DNA of 64,000 bases from Lysobacterales bacterium (GCA_014946745.1 JADCRD010000001.1:124001-188000); one strand, 5' to 3'; positions 19,233-28,390 are shown, counted from the stretch's first letter. The notes: generated by a model from the sequence alone, not told the origin. Made by a program: numbers and translations.

Positions 19233-19519
19233 CGGGGACTCCTTGCACAGTGCACGGTGGAGAAGACCCTCCGCGGCGCGGAGGGCGCTGGAAACAGCTA
19301 ACCTATCGGCAACAGCCGCCCCCGCAGGCGAACGCCGGCGGCCCCTGTGGGCGTCTTCAATCAGCAATGGCAACTCTGCGACTCACGGCCCTGTGCAAGC
19401 GGCAAACCCGCACCGTCTGCTCCAGCCTGAAGTCGAAGGCAACAAGACACGGTGCGTTTCGGGCGCACTCCTCGCTTCAGCGCTGGTTCGCAGCGCCGAC
19501 TGACACCTGCAAGGGCGCC

Positions 19520-20050
19520 TCAAGCGGGCTGGTACAGCGGGTAGAGGCTGGCTTCTTCGCGCTGGATGCGCTGGCTGAGCAAGCCGCCCACGATGGCGTA
19601 GTCGCGCAGGAACGCTTCGCGCGTCGCCTCGGTGAAGGGGGCGCGCTGGTACTTCTTGACGAAATCAACGACGCCGCGCGCGATGGCGTTCATCTCGCGG
19701 CGGAAGCTGCGGATCAGCGCGAGGTTCTCCTCGTCGCCCGTCAGCGAGTTCTCGACGTAGTTGTAGAAACGCACGTTCTCGGCGATGACGTGGCTTTCGA
19801 GTCCGGTCTTGAAGGCCACCAGCAGCGCGGGCAGTTCGTGGAAACGACCCCGCTCCGCCACTTGGCCGATCTGCTGGAACAACTCGACCAGATCATGGTG
19901 GTCGTGCTTCAGGCTCTCGATCAGCCGGGAATCGTAGGCAGGCACCCGTGCTGCCAGCGAGCCTGTCGCGGAGGCCGTGCGGGTCGGCGGAGCGGGCGGG
20001 GCCACGGTGGCGGTGTCTTGGCCCATCCAGCGCTTCACGAACTCGAACAT
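19520..20050 (-). CDS. Hemerythrin-like domain protein
   Basis: A 176-residue protein with a C-terminal hemerythrin HHE cation-binding domain. Likely iron ligands are in SLKHDHHDLVELF, LESHVIAENVRFYNYVE and RIQREEASLYPLY. The N-terminal 45 residues are a short amphipathic start plus a proline/alanine-rich linker. Bacterial hemerythrins bind oxygen or nitric oxide at a non-heme diiron centre and act in sensing, storage or iron-centre repair; which applies is unknown. The ATG at 20050 has GGGGAGAG before it. It lies 287 bases upstream of the DUF3050 gene on the same strand, too far to assume an operon. Confidence 0.85.
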   Translation of the reverse strand: MFEFVKRWMGQDTATVAPPAPPTRTASATGSLAARVPAYDSRLIESLKHDHHDLVELFQQIGQVAERGRFHELPALLVAFKTGLESHVIAENVRFYNYVENSLTGDEENLALIRSFRREMNAIARGVVDFVKKYQRAPFTEATREAFLRDYAIVGGLLSQRIQREEASLYPLYQPA

Positions 20051-20198
20051 GGCGACTCTCCCCTGGGCATTCCGCAAACGGATACGGGAGGAAACAGTAG
20101 CCCGAGCATTGTGCGCCGGGCACCTGCCAGATCTTGCAGGTTGGTAGGCCTCACACTTTCACCTGCCCGACACGGGAGCGGCCCGCATCGGGCAGGGA

Positions 20199-20327
20199 AA
20201 TGACACCGGAATCAATGGACGCGCGGGCCGCCGCCCGCCAAGCCTTGGCGGGGCATGGGCGGCCCATTTCACCCGTCCGAAAATCGAATCCCACTCATCC
20301 GGTAGGCGAATGACACCGGAATCAATG
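20199..20327. repeat. 19-bp direct repeat around the amidohydrolase stop
   Basis: AATGACACCGGAATCAATG occurs at 20199-20217 and again at 20309-20327, 110 bases apart. The second copy overlaps the stop codon of the large amidohydrolase gene. The 11 bases AATGACACCGG also appear at 7777-7787. Origin unknown; it may mark a small duplication or insertion. Confidence 0.7.
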
Positions 20328-23300
20328 CGGGTGTGGCACGCCGGATTTCGGACAGTGGCAGGGCATTGTTGGGCCGTATTCAAGGCCGAAATTGCGACCT
20401 TCACGATGCCGCTGCCAGTAGAACTGGGGCGCCGGCGCACCACGGCCACCGACCTCGGCCATGTCGGCGCCGAGATCGAACAGACGGCCGCCGACCATCA
20501 CCATGGCGGTGTCGGCGCTGCTGCGGATCTCCTCCAGCGGGTTCGAGTTCAGCACCACGAGATCCGCCTTCTTGCCGACTTCGAGCGAGCCGAAGTAGCG
20601 GCCCAGGCCGATCGACTCGGCGCCATCGATCGTGGCCGCGCGCAGAGCCTCGAACGGGCTGAAGCCGCCCTGCGTCAGCATCCAGATCTCCCAGTGGTTG
20701 GCGAGCCCCTGCAGCTGGCCGTGGCTGCTGGTCTGGATGCGCACGCCGGCATTGCGCAGCTGCTTGAGCGCCTTGGCCACTTCGATGTGGTAGTAGTCCC
20801 AATCGGGTGCGGTTTCGCGGCGGATCGAGCGCGCGTCCAGCGTCTCGCGCGGGAAATAGCGGTTGAGCCGCGGCTCTTCCCAGACGTTGTCGCGGGCATA
20901 CCACCAGTACTCACCCGACAGGCCGCCGTAGCTCACGTTCAGCGTGGGCGTGTTGCGCACCCGGGTGCCGGCCCACAGCTGCACCACATCGCGGTAGAGC
21001 GGTGCGATCGGCAGGTTGTGCTCCACGGTGCTGGCGCCGTCGATGATCATGGTCAGGTTGTGGAAGAAGGTCGAACCGCCTTCCTCGACCACGCGCATAC
21101 CGAGCTCACGCGCGGCCTGGTTGACCTGCTGGCGCTGATCGCGACGCGGCTGGTTGTAGCTCTTCACGCTGAAGGCGCCGTGCGCCTGCATGCGGCGCAG
21201 GTGCGAGCGTGCGTCATCCAGGGTGTTGATGACGGCCTTGAAGTCGCCGTCGGCGCCGTACAGGATCGTTCCCGTCGAGAACACGCGCGGGCCGACCATC
21301 GCGCCTGCCTGCACCAGCTCCTTCTGGCTGAACACGAACTCTGTGGTGGCGGACGGATCGTGCAGGGCGGTGACGCCGAACGCGAGGTTGGCGTAGTAGG
21401 CCCAGTTCTGCTGCGGCACCACGCCCTGACCGAAATGCGCGGCATGCGCATGCGCATCGACGATGCCCGGCAGGATCGTCTTGCCGCGCGCGTCGATCAC
21501 GTTCGCACCCGCCGGCACCTCGACGCTGGCGCTGGGGCCCACGGCGAGGATCTCGTCACCACGCACCACGAGCGTGCCGTCCTCGATCACTTCCTCGGTG
21601 TTTTCCGCATCCCGCATGGTGATGATCCGCGCGCCGGTGAAGGCGATGAGGTGCTCGGGCGCGTAGACCGGCAGCTCCAGGCCGACCTCGACGCCGCGCG
21701 CGTCCTCGGGCTTGGGCAGTTCCTTGGGCGCACCGGGCAGGAAGGCGAAGGCGTCCTTCAGCTCGCGGGTGAAGTAGCGCTTGCCGACCATCCAGTGCAG
21801 GGCCTGCTCGCTGCCGCTGCCCGACCAGTGGAAGTAGCTGCCGACATCCTGGCTGACCTTGGCCACCGGGATCGCCTTGGTGTCCTTGCTCAGTTCGATG
21901 CTGCCGCCGGTCTGCGGCATCGGCGCGATGTAGGCGTTGAACAGTTCAGTGAAGGCAACGAAGCGGCCGTCCGGTGAGAGCGCGATGTCGTTGACGTACT
22001 TGAGGTTGAACACCTCGCGCGGCTCTTCGCCGTTCAAGCCCACCGACATCAGCTTCTTCGAGATCCCACCGCCGGTCATGTAGTAGATGCGGCTGCCGTC
22101 GGCCGAGAACTGCGGGTTGTAGCCCTCGCGCGCCACGCGCACCGGCTCGCCGCCGGCGGCCGGCACCCAGAAGATTCCGCGCTCCTGCGCCCACAGGCTG
22201 CCGGTCAGGCCCGAGCCCGCGCTTCGCGCATAGACGACCTTGCTGGCATCCGGCGAGAAGCGCGGGTGATAGTAGAAGCCCGGCCGCATCGTCAGGCTGC
22301 GGCGCTCGCCGCTGTCGAGATCACGCACCAGCAGTTCGCCGAGGTTGGCGTCGGTCCAGGTGGTGTAGAGCAGCTGGCGGCCGTCCGCGCTGTAGCTCGG
22401 GTCGTATTCGTAGACTTCGTCTTCGCTGCCCAGGCGCTGCGGCGCGCCGCCCGGCAGCGCTTTGCGATACAGCTTTCCCACCGCGTGGAAGACCATCTCG
22501 CCGCGGTCCGGGCGCGTCGCGACATCGCGGATCATGTCCGGCGCGAAGCGGCCTTCCGGCAGAGTGATCTGCGGGTCCAGCGCCTCGATCACGGTCTGCT
22601 GCACCTCGGCGCGGAAGGGGATGCGCTCGGCCGAGCCGTCGGCGGCGCTGACCTTCCACAGCCCGCCCTGGGCCCAGATCACAATGGCGTTGCCGTCAGG
22701 CGTCCAGTCGAAGCCGGGGTAGGGGCCGAACACCGACCAGGCTTCCTGCTGGTCGCGCGACAGGCCGTCCCACAGCGGGCGCTCCTCGCCGCTCAGCGAG
22801 TCGAAGACGTGCAGCACCGACTTGTCGCGGATGCGCTTGACGTAGGCGATGCCGCGGCCGTCGGGTGCAGGTTCCGGCCGCACTGCGCCGCCGGGGCCGC
22901 GGATCAGGTCGCGAATCTCGCCCGTCTCGCGATCCAGCCGGCGGATCGCATAGATGCCCTCGTGCGGATTCTTGTTGTATTGGAAGAACGGCCCTTGGGT
23001 GACGTCTTCGCTGAAGTAGACGTAGCGGCCGTCCGGGCTGATCGCCGGCTCGCCCTGATCCTGCTGGTCGTTCTTCTGCTTGGTCAGCTGCAGGCCGCTG
23101 CCGCCGGTCTTGTGCCACATCCACAGCTCGCCCGCGCCCAGCGAACGCTGGCCGGTGAAGTGCTTGCGCGCGATCAGATAATCGCCGTCCGGCGTCCACA
23201 CCGCGTTGTTGGTGAGGCGGAAGTCTTCCTTGCTGACTTGGATCGGCTCGCCGCCCGCCAGCGGCAAGCGCCAGATGTTGTTGCCGCCGCCGCGGTCGGA

Positions 23301-23630
23301 GGTGAAGCTCACCTCGCGGCCGTCGGGCGAGAAGCGCGGCTGCACGTCAAAGGCCGGTCCCGAGGTGAGGCGCTTGGCTTCACCGCCCTCGATCGGCAGC
23401 AGGTAGAGATCGCCCAGCAGATCGAACACCAGCTGGCGGCCGTCGGGGCTGACGTCCACGCTCATCCAGGTGCCTTCCTCGGTGGTGAAGCGGATCTCCT
23501 GGGTCGGCCCGCGCAGCTGGCTGACGTCCCACTTGGACTCATCCGGCTTCGCTTTCGCGTACAGGCTCGGGCTGGCGGAGGCGGCGGCCAGGCTCAGGGC
23601 CAGGCTGCCGAACAGGGTCAGGCTGCGCAT
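20322..23630 (-). CDS. Exported beta-propeller (PD40) amidohydrolase
   Basis: A 1102-residue protein starting with a signal peptide (MRSLTLFGSLALSLAAASAS). About residues 40-660 contain repeated TolB/PD40-type propeller blades with SPDGR, TPDGD and SADGR motifs. From about 690 to the end there is a metal-dependent amidohydrolase: DARGKTILPGIVDAHAHAAHF carries the HxH metal site near residue 725, and VEHNLPIAPL and TSSHGQLQGLANHWE hold later histidines. The two-domain form is known for secreted amidohydrolases of unclear substrate, perhaps peptides or cyclic amides. GAGGA precedes the ATG at 23630. It is divergent from queF and seems monocistronic. Confidence 0.9.
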   Translation of the reverse strand: MRSLTLFGSLALSLAAASASPSLYAKAKPDESKWDVSQLRGPTQEIRFTTEEGTWMSVDVSPDGRQLVFDLLGDLYLLPIEGGEAKRLTSGPAFDVQPRFSPDGREVSFTSDRGGGNNIWRLPLAGGEPIQVSKEDFRLTNNAVWTPDGDYLIARKHFTGQRSLGAGELWMWHKTGGSGLQLTKQKNDQQDQGEPAISPDGRYVYFSEDVTQGPFFQYNKNPHEGIYAIRRLDRETGEIRDLIRGPGGAVRPEPAPDGRGIAYVKRIRDKSVLHVFDSLSGEERPLWDGLSRDQQEAWSVFGPYPGFDWTPDGNAIVIWAQGGLWKVSAADGSAERIPFRAEVQQTVIEALDPQITLPEGRFAPDMIRDVATRPDRGEMVFHAVGKLYRKALPGGAPQRLGSEDEVYEYDPSYSADGRQLLYTTWTDANLGELLVRDLDSGERRSLTMRPGFYYHPRFSPDASKVVYARSAGSGLTGSLWAQERGIFWVPAAGGEPVRVAREGYNPQFSADGSRIYYMTGGGISKKLMSVGLNGEEPREVFNLKYVNDIALSPDGRFVAFTELFNAYIAPMPQTGGSIELSKDTKAIPVAKVSQDVGSYFHWSGSGSEQALHWMVGKRYFTRELKDAFAFLPGAPKELPKPEDARGVEVGLELPVYAPEHLIAFTGARIITMRDAENTEEVIEDGTLVVRGDEILAVGPSASVEVPAGANVIDARGKTILPGIVDAHAHAAHFGQGVVPQQNWAYYANLAFGVTALHDPSATTEFVFSQKELVQAGAMVGPRVFSTGTILYGADGDFKAVINTLDDARSHLRRMQAHGAFSVKSYNQPRRDQRQQVNQAARELGMRVVEEGGSTFFHNLTMIIDGASTVEHNLPIAPLYRDVVQLWAGTRVRNTPTLNVSYGGLSGEYWWYARDNVWEEPRLNRYFPRETLDARSIRRETAPDWDYYHIEVAKALKQLRNAGVRIQTSSHGQLQGLANHWEIWMLTQGGFSPFEALRAATIDGAESIGLGRYFGSLEVGKKADLVVLNSNPLEEIRSSADTAMVMVGGRLFDLGADMAEVGGRGAPAPQFYWQRHREGRNFGLEYGPTMPCHCPKSGVPHPH

Positions 23631-23782
23631 CGGGTGTCCTCTGCTGCGTTGAGTGCGGGGGTGCTGCGACCGTCCCCCGGTCGCCGCGGATGCCGCATCG
23701 CGTCGACGATGGGCGGGTCGTGAAGGATGCTCTTCACGCGCGGCCCGAGCATGGGCCGGAAGTCGCCGCGCGGGGTGGCCGC

Positions 23783-23788
23783 TAGAAT
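23783..23788 (+). promoter_or_regulatory. Candidate -10 box for queF
   Basis: TAGAAT sits only 8 bases before the queF ATG. If used, transcription would begin at or next to the start codon, giving a leaderless or near-leaderless mRNA, consistent with the lack of a ribosome site there. Confidence 0.35.
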
Positions 23789-23796
23789 CCGCCCCC

Positions 23797-24651
23797 ATGA
23801 CTACCCACAGCCCCGGCGACTTCCACAGCGCCGCCCAGGCCTCGACCCTGGGCAAGACGGTCGACTACGCCGACCACTACGACGCCTCGCGTCTGTTCCC
23901 GATTCCCCGCGCCGCCAAGCGCAGCGAACTCGGCATCGCGGCACCGCTGCCGTTCAATGGCGTGGACATCTGGAACGCCTGGGAACTGTCCTGGCTGGAC
24001 CCGCGCGGCAAACCGAAAGTCGCGATCGCCGAGATCCGCGTGCCGGCGGATTCGCCCTGCATCATCGAGTCGAAGAGCTTCAAGCTGTACTTGAACGGCT
24101 TCAACCAGGAGCGCCTGGACAGCCGCGAGGCCCTGCGCGAACGCATCGAGGCCGACCTCTCGCAGGCGGCCGGCGCGCCGGTGTCCGTGCACTTGAAGTC
24201 GCTGGGCGAAGCCGCTGCCGAACCCATGGCCGAGCCGCCGGGCTTCTGCATCGACGACATTGCGCTTGATGCGGGCATCGACTGCTACGGCCCACCGCAG
24301 CCGCAGTTCCTGATCGCTGGCGACGAGGTGGTCGACGAAGTGCTGGTCTCGCACCTGCTGAAATCCAACTGCCCGGTCACAGGCCAACCCGACTGGGCCA
24401 GCGTGCAGATCCGCTACCGCGGCCCGCGCGTTGACCGCGAAGGCCTGTTGCGCTACCTGATCTCGTTCCGCCGCCACGACGACTTCCACGAGCAGTGCGT
24501 CGAGCGCATCTTCGTGGACCTGATGCGCCGTTGCGCCCCCGAGCACCTCACCGTCCACGCCCGCTACACCCGCCGCGGCGGTCTGGACATCAACCCCTGG
24601 CGCAGCACCTTGCCGGGGGAGCCTGGGAATGTTCGGGGGGCGCGGCAGTAG
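23797..24651 (+). CDS. queF: NADPH-dependent 7-cyano-7-deazaguanine reductase QueF
   Basis: A 284-residue enzyme of the long, bimodular QueF type. It reduces preQ0 to preQ1 in queuosine biosynthesis for tRNA. Landmarks are [18 protein letters not shown], the substrate loop [14 protein letters not shown], the catalytic cysteine in [15 protein letters not shown], the SVQIRYRGP strand and [17 protein letters not shown] with the FHE substrate residues. The ATG at 23797 gives the standard MTTHS-like start; upstream codons in the same frame are not conserved. The tail after INPWRS is slightly longer than usual. No other que gene is in the window. Confidence 0.97.
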   Translation: MTTHSPGDFHSAAQASTLGKTVDYADHYDASRLFPIPRAAKRSELGIAAPLPFNGVDIWNAWELSWLDPRGKPKVAIAEIRVPADSPCIIESKSFKLYLNGFNQERLDSREALRERIEADLSQAAGAPVSVHLKSLGEAAAEPMAEPPGFCIDDIALDAGIDCYGPPQPQFLIAGDEVVDEVLVSHLLKSNCPVTGQPDWASVQIRYRGPRVDREGLLRYLISFRRHDDFHEQCVERIFVDLMRRCAPEHLTVHARYTRRGGLDINPWRSTLPGEPGNVRGARQ

Positions 24652-24667
24652 GGCGTTTGCCCTCGCG

Positions 24668-24673
24668 TACACT
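24668..24673 (+). promoter_or_regulatory. Candidate -10 box for the AMP nucleosidase gene
   Basis: TACACT in the 93-base queF-amn gap, 71 bases before the ATG. No strong -35 match. Confidence 0.3.
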
Positions 24674-24744
24674 TCCTGCCGTGCCTGTTGCCTGACGTGA
24701 TCTGCCGGCGTGGCGTCGCCGGAGCCTGCGATACCGGAATCCCC

Positions 24745-25518
24745 ATGAAGAACAAGAGCGAGATCGTTTCGAACTGGCTGCCGCGCTACACCGGCGTGGC
24801 GCTTGAGAACTTCGGCCAGCACGTGCTGCTGACCAATTTCGGCGGCTATCTGGACGTGTTTGCCAGGTTGACCGGCGCCGAGATCGTCGGTCGCGACCGT
24901 CCGATGCCGAGCGCAACGCACGACGGCATCACCATGATCAATTTCGGCATGGGCAGCGCCAATGCGGCGACGGTGATGGATCTGCTCTCCGCCTACGGGC
25001 CCAAGGCGGTGCTGTTCCTTGGCAAGTGCGGTGGGCTCAAGAAGAAGAACCAGCTGGGTGATCTGGTGCTGCCGATCGCGGCGATTCGCGGCGAAGGGAC
25101 GTCCAACGACTATCTGCCGCCGGAAGTGCCGGCGCTGCCGGCGTTTGCCCTGCAGCGCGCGGTGTCGACCATGATCCGCGACCTTGAGCACGACTACTGG
25201 ACGGGGACGGTCTACACCACCAACCGCCGCGTCTGGGAGCACGACGAAGACTTCAAGGCCTATCTGCGCAAGCTGCGCTGCATGGCGATCGACATGGAAA
25301 CCGCAACGGTGTTCGCCGCGGGCTTTGCCAACTCCATTCCGTCAGGTGCGCTGCTGCTGGTGTCGGATCAGCCGATGATTCCGGAAGGGGTCAAGACCGA
25401 GGCTTCCGACAAGGTGGTCAGCGCCAACTTCGTCGAGCGCCATATCGAGATCGGTATCGAAGCGCTCAAGCTGGTGCGTCGCCACGGCAAGTCGGTCAAG
25501 CATCTGCGCTTCGACTAG
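24745..25518 (+). CDS. amn: AMP nucleosidase
   Basis: A 257-residue member of the nucleoside phosphorylase fold assigned to AMP nucleosidase, which splits AMP to adenine and ribose 5-phosphate. Visible motifs are NFGMGSANAATVMDLL, VLFLGKCGGLKKK, EGTSNDYLPPEVPALP, and the late catalytic stretch CMAIDMETATVFAAGF with SDQPMIPEGVKTE. It is the short form that lacks the N-terminal domain found in the E. coli enzyme. ATG at 24745 begins MKNKSEIVSNWLPRYTG, the family's usual start. A related nucleosidase activity cannot be excluded by sequence alone. Confidence 0.88.
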   Translation: MKNKSEIVSNWLPRYTGVALENFGQHVLLTNFGGYLDVFARLTGAEIVGRDRPMPSATHDGITMINFGMGSANAATVMDLLSAYGPKAVLFLGKCGGLKKKNQLGDLVLPIAAIRGEGTSNDYLPPEVPALPAFALQRAVSTMIRDLEHDYWTGTVYTTNRRVWEHDEDFKAYLRKLRCMAIDMETATVFAAGFANSIPSGALLLVSDQPMIPEGVKTEASDKVVSANFVERHIEIGIEALKLVRRHGKSVKHLRFD

Positions 25519-25680
25519 CGACGCTTGGGCCTCAGAGAGGCTCGCGGGCTCAGCAGGTCGGTCGTGCTTTCCCCCGCGCGATCCGGCCGCGGCGAGTTCT
25601 GGTCGCAAGGCCCTGCCGCCGCGAGCGGAAAGCGTCCTCCGCTTCTCGATGCGTCGAGGCGAGCGGTGCAAGGCGCCCGG

Positions 25681-26031
25681 TTACTGGCCTTCCAGCAGGA
25701 AACTGAAGGCGATCACGTCGGGCAGTTCCTTGCCCTCGGTGAATCGCGTTCGGCAGAGGAAATCCTGATGCGTTGGCGTGCCCTGCTCGCTGTTGATCGT
25801 GGCGACGATCCTCAACTCGAACACCCCTGGCTCAACGCTCTTGGTCGAGGCCCGGCTTGCCGTGCTGTCGATCTTGAAGCTGGTCTTCTGTGACTCGCTG
25901 TAGGTGCGGCTGCGCTGGGTGGCGTCCTTGGCGGACGCGGCGCAGGCCTCGAAGCTGAGGTCTTCGCGGCTTGCGCTGCAGGCGCCAAGCAGCAGAACGA
26001 GCAAGGGGGCGACGAGCGGCAGGGGTCGCAT
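25681..26031 (-). CDS. Small lipoprotein of unknown function
   Basis: A 116-residue exported lipoprotein. The signal peptide ends in a lipobox LLGAC, so the mature protein starts at Cys18 and is lipid-anchored; S at +2 suggests the outer membrane. The rest (FEACAASAKDATQRSRTYSE, FELRIVATINSEQG, FLCRTRFTEGKELPDV) has two further cysteines and a small beta-rich look but matches no family I recognise. It is convergent with the nucleosidase gene and followed upstream by a 448-base gap. Confidence 0.7.
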   Translation of the reverse strand: MRPLPLVAPLLVLLLGACSASREDLSFEACAASAKDATQRSRTYSESQKTSFKIDSTASRASTKSVEPGVFELRIVATINSEQGTPTHQDFLCRTRFTEGKELPDVIAFSFLLEGQ

Positions 26032-26231
26032 GGGCTCTCCGGAACTGGGTTGTTTGCTCTAGATCGGGTCCGGGAGAACCATAGCGCGCTGAACTGTGAG
26101 CTGCTTCAGGTTTGGTCTGCGGCGACAGACGTTTTCAAGCGTGAAGATTGCGCGACTCCGGGCTGCCTTCTGCGTCCTGCGAAGGTGACCCAGGCCAGAC
26201 GTCGTGGCGAGGGAAGACCGCAGCGCTTGCT

Positions 26232-26274
26232 GTCGGCCTGGCAGGCTGTAGCAAAGTCAGCCTGTCAGGCCGAC
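26232..26274. repeat. 17-bp hairpin, REP-like
   Basis: GTCGGCCTGGCAGGCTG (26232-26248) pairs with 26258-26274 with one G-T wobble and a 9-base loop TAGCAAAGT. No T tract follows. It differs in sequence from the other hairpins in the window. Confidence 0.65.
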
Positions 26275-26437
26275 GAGGGCCGGGTCGACAACGCAAACGC
26301 GCAAGCGGTGGGTCTGTCGGGAGGCGGTACGGACCTGTGCCGGAATGCCGACTCGAAACGCTCCCAGGAAGGGACTTTTCGACAAGCCCCTTTAGTTCCC
26401 GCTTGGTGTTTGCGGCGACTCGGCCTGCATCGCGCGA

Positions 26438-26471
26438 GACGGCTCCGCTGGGGTGAGGCCGCGGAGCCGTC
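26438..26471 (-). terminator. Possible terminator after the glutaredoxin gene
   Basis: An 11-bp stem (GACGGCTCCGC / GCGGAGCCGTC) with a 12-base loop, beginning 8 bases past the stop of the minus-strand gene at 26480. It lacks a clear T run, so it may only protect the 3' end. Confidence 0.5.
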
Positions 26472-26479
26472 GCTTGGAT

Positions 26480-27409
26480 TCAGTAGCGCGGCACGCTCGG
26501 GTCGATCTGCTGCGACCAGGCCTCGATTCCGCCCTCCACGTTGAACAGTTTGCGGAAGCCCTGACCGCGGAAGTGTTCGGCCGCGCGTGCGCTCGAAACG
26601 CCGTGATGGCAGAGGAAGGCGAGCTCGGATTCCTTCGGCAGGGCCTCGAGTTTGGCTACGGTGCTCTCGTCGAGCACTTCGTGCGGGTGCGGGAATGGTG
26701 CGTAGCTGCGATCCGCCACCGGGCGGACATCAACGACGGTAATACTGCCCGCGGCGATGCGTGCAGCCAGCTCCTGCACGCTCATCGGCTGCACCTGGGC
26801 GGGGGCATTGGGATTGCGAATGGCCAGCCCGGCGCCGCGCATGTCTTCGACCCAGTCGATCTCCAGGCCCGTGGCGCGCTGCGCCGAGGCCAGGTCGAAA
26901 TGCACGCGGATGCCTGCAGACTCGGAAACGATCTCGGTGCCGGCGGCGGGCTTCAGCTGGAACTGGGCGTTGAAGCGCGGGTCGATCGCCATGTGCAGCT
27001 CCAGGCCAGCGCCGCTGTCGCTCATCGCCGAGCGGATGGCCTCGGCAGCCTTCAGCGTGATCGTGATCGGCGGCGGCGTGCGGTCCGGCGGGGTCGCGCC
27101 GAACAGGCCGTGCAGCTCGCCGGAGTTCAGCATGCCCTCAATGATGTCGCTGCCGCCGACCAGCTCGCCATCCACGTACAGCTGTGGAATCGTCGGCCAG
27201 CTTCCGAAAATCTTGATGCCTTCGCGGATCTCGCCGTCTTCGAGCACATCGACCGTGTGGAAGCGCTCAACCACCGACTGCAGGGCCCCTACCGCTTTCG
27301 CCGAGAATCCGCAGCGCGGGGCCTGTGGGTTGCCCTTCATGAACAGCACGACACGGTGCTCGGACAGCAGGGCTTCGATGCGGGTGCGCAGGGCGGGGTC
27401 GAGCGACAT
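26480..27409 (-). CDS. Monothiol glutaredoxin fused to A-type-like and rhodanese domains
   Basis: A 309-residue three-part protein. Residues 1-105 are a Grx4-type monothiol glutaredoxin (VVLFMKGNPQAPRCGFS, FGSWPTIPQLYVDGELVGG) that in the family carries a 2Fe-2S cluster with glutathione. Residues about 118-210 resemble an A-type iron-sulphur carrier (ITLKAAEAIRSAM, GLEIDWVEDMRGAGLAIRNP) but contain none of its cysteines. Residues about 215-309 are a rhodanese (VVDVRPVADRSYAPF, catalytic cysteine in LCHHGVSSARAAEHF, NVEGGIEAW). It is probably cytoplasmic and linked to iron-sulphur or sulphur handling. ATG at 27409 was chosen because the upstream extension lacks similarity. Confidence 0.92.
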   Translation of the reverse strand: MSLDPALRTRIEALLSEHRVVLFMKGNPQAPRCGFSAKAVGALQSVVERFHTVDVLEDGEIREGIKIFGSWPTIPQLYVDGELVGGSDIIEGMLNSGELHGLFGATPPDRTPPPITITLKAAEAIRSAMSDSGAGLELHMAIDPRFNAQFQLKPAAGTEIVSESAGIRVHFDLASAQRATGLEIDWVEDMRGAGLAIRNPNAPAQVQPMSVQELAARIAAGSITVVDVRPVADRSYAPFPHPHEVLDESTVAKLEALPKESELAFLCHHGVSSARAAEHFRGQGFRKLFNVEGGIEAWSQQIDPSVPRY

Positions 27410-27526
27410 GGCGATGATCCTGGAGAGGCGAGTAGCTGCGCAGTTTAGCCGCTCGCTGGTGCAGGCGGCCCGAAGGCGCGAGCGAAGCGTCTCTTCGGCG
27501 GATCGGTACACGCCTTCGCCGGCGCG

Positions 27527-28390
27527 TCAGGCGGCGCGCTTCAGCGCTCTCAGCACGACGTCCGAGGCCTCGGACGAGAGCGACGCGAAGGCCAATCCGG
27601 CGGCCGGCGAGGACAGCACCCGATCGTGTTCAACGCGGCCGATGCGGCTGCGGTGTTCGCTCCAGTGCAGCAGTTCCATATGGCCCTCGAAGTCTTCGGT
27701 CAGCGCGGTGCAGTGCTCCACCCAGTCGCCGTCGTTGAGATACACCACGCCGTCGATTTCGCGCACGCCACCGAAGTGGATGTGCCCGCAGATGTGGCCG
27801 TCGACACCGTGCTCTCGCGCTGCTGCGGCGACCCGATGCTCGTACTGGCGGATGTAGAGCAGCGCTTGGGCGACGCGCGACTTGGTGATGATCGACAGCG
27901 GCAGGTAGGCGAGGCGCAGCTGTCGGCGCAAGCGGTTGAAGTTGCGGTTGGCCCAGAGCATCAGCCGATGGGCGGAGTCGCCGACCCGGGTCAGCCAGCT
28001 GCGACCGATGTGCTCGGGATCGAACTCGTCGCCGTGCGCGACCCGGTAGCGACGGCCGTCGGCTGCGACGTGGATTGCGCTCCACTCGACCTCGATGCCA
28101 CCAATGCGCTGCCCGCACAGGGCGCGCAAGGGGGCGTCGTGATTCCCCGGCAGGTAGACCACCCGGGTGCCGCGACGCGCGATCTCTATCAGCTCGACCA
28201 GGATCGCGCTGTGGCTGGCCGGCCAGTACAGGCGCTGTGCGAGCGCCTCAAGATCGATGATGTCGCCGACCAGATAGAGCGTCTCGCAGCGCACGCTGCG
28301 CAGGAAATCCAGCAGGTACGCGGCCTGACAATCCGGCGTTCCCAAGTGCACATCGGAAACGAAGATGCTGCGGAAGCGAAGCGTCGACAT
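27527..28390 (-). CDS. Metallophosphoesterase, LpxH-like
   Basis: A 287-residue calcineurin-like phosphoesterase. Metal-binding motifs occur in order: SDVHLG, GDIIDL, LPGNHD, AHGDEFD and GHIHFGG. The sequence is of the type often annotated UDP-2,3-diacylglucosamine diphosphatase, the lipid A enzyme, but it is longer than E. coli LpxH and carries a C-terminal tail, so it may be one of the related cytosolic paralogues with another phosphoester substrate. The ATG at 28390 starts MSTLRFRSIFVSDVHLG. It is 117 bases from the glutaredoxin-fusion gene on the same strand and could be co-transcribed. Confidence 0.85.
   Translation of the reverse strand: MSTLRFRSIFVSDVHLGTPDCQAAYLLDFLRSVRCETLYLVGDIIDLEALAQRLYWPASHSAILVELIEIARRGTRVVYLPGNHDAPLRALCGQRIGGIEVEWSAIHVAADGRRYRVAHGDEFDPEHIGRSWLTRVGDSAHRLMLWANRNFNRLRRQLRLAYLPLSIITKSRVAQALLYIRQYEHRVAAAAREHGVDGHICGHIHFGGVREIDGVVYLNDGDWVEHCTALTEDFEGHMELLHWSEHRSRIGRVEHDRVLSSPAAGLAFASLSSEASDVVLRALKRAA

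Larger units (their letters stand above)
26032..26479. other. Gap with hairpins, no gene seen
   Basis: About 448 bases between two minus-strand genes. It holds the 17-bp hairpin at 26232-26274 and the stem at 26438-26471. Open frames here have no family features. Base composition is a little lower in GC than the genes around it. Confidence 0.45.

Noticed and set aside
26232-26274. Rho-independent terminator at the 17-bp hairpin
   Set aside because: No T tract on either strand and not close to a stop codon.
26050-26544. 164-codon plus-strand frame in the gap at 26 kb
   Set aside because: Runs through hairpins and into the end of the opposite gene; no recognisable features.
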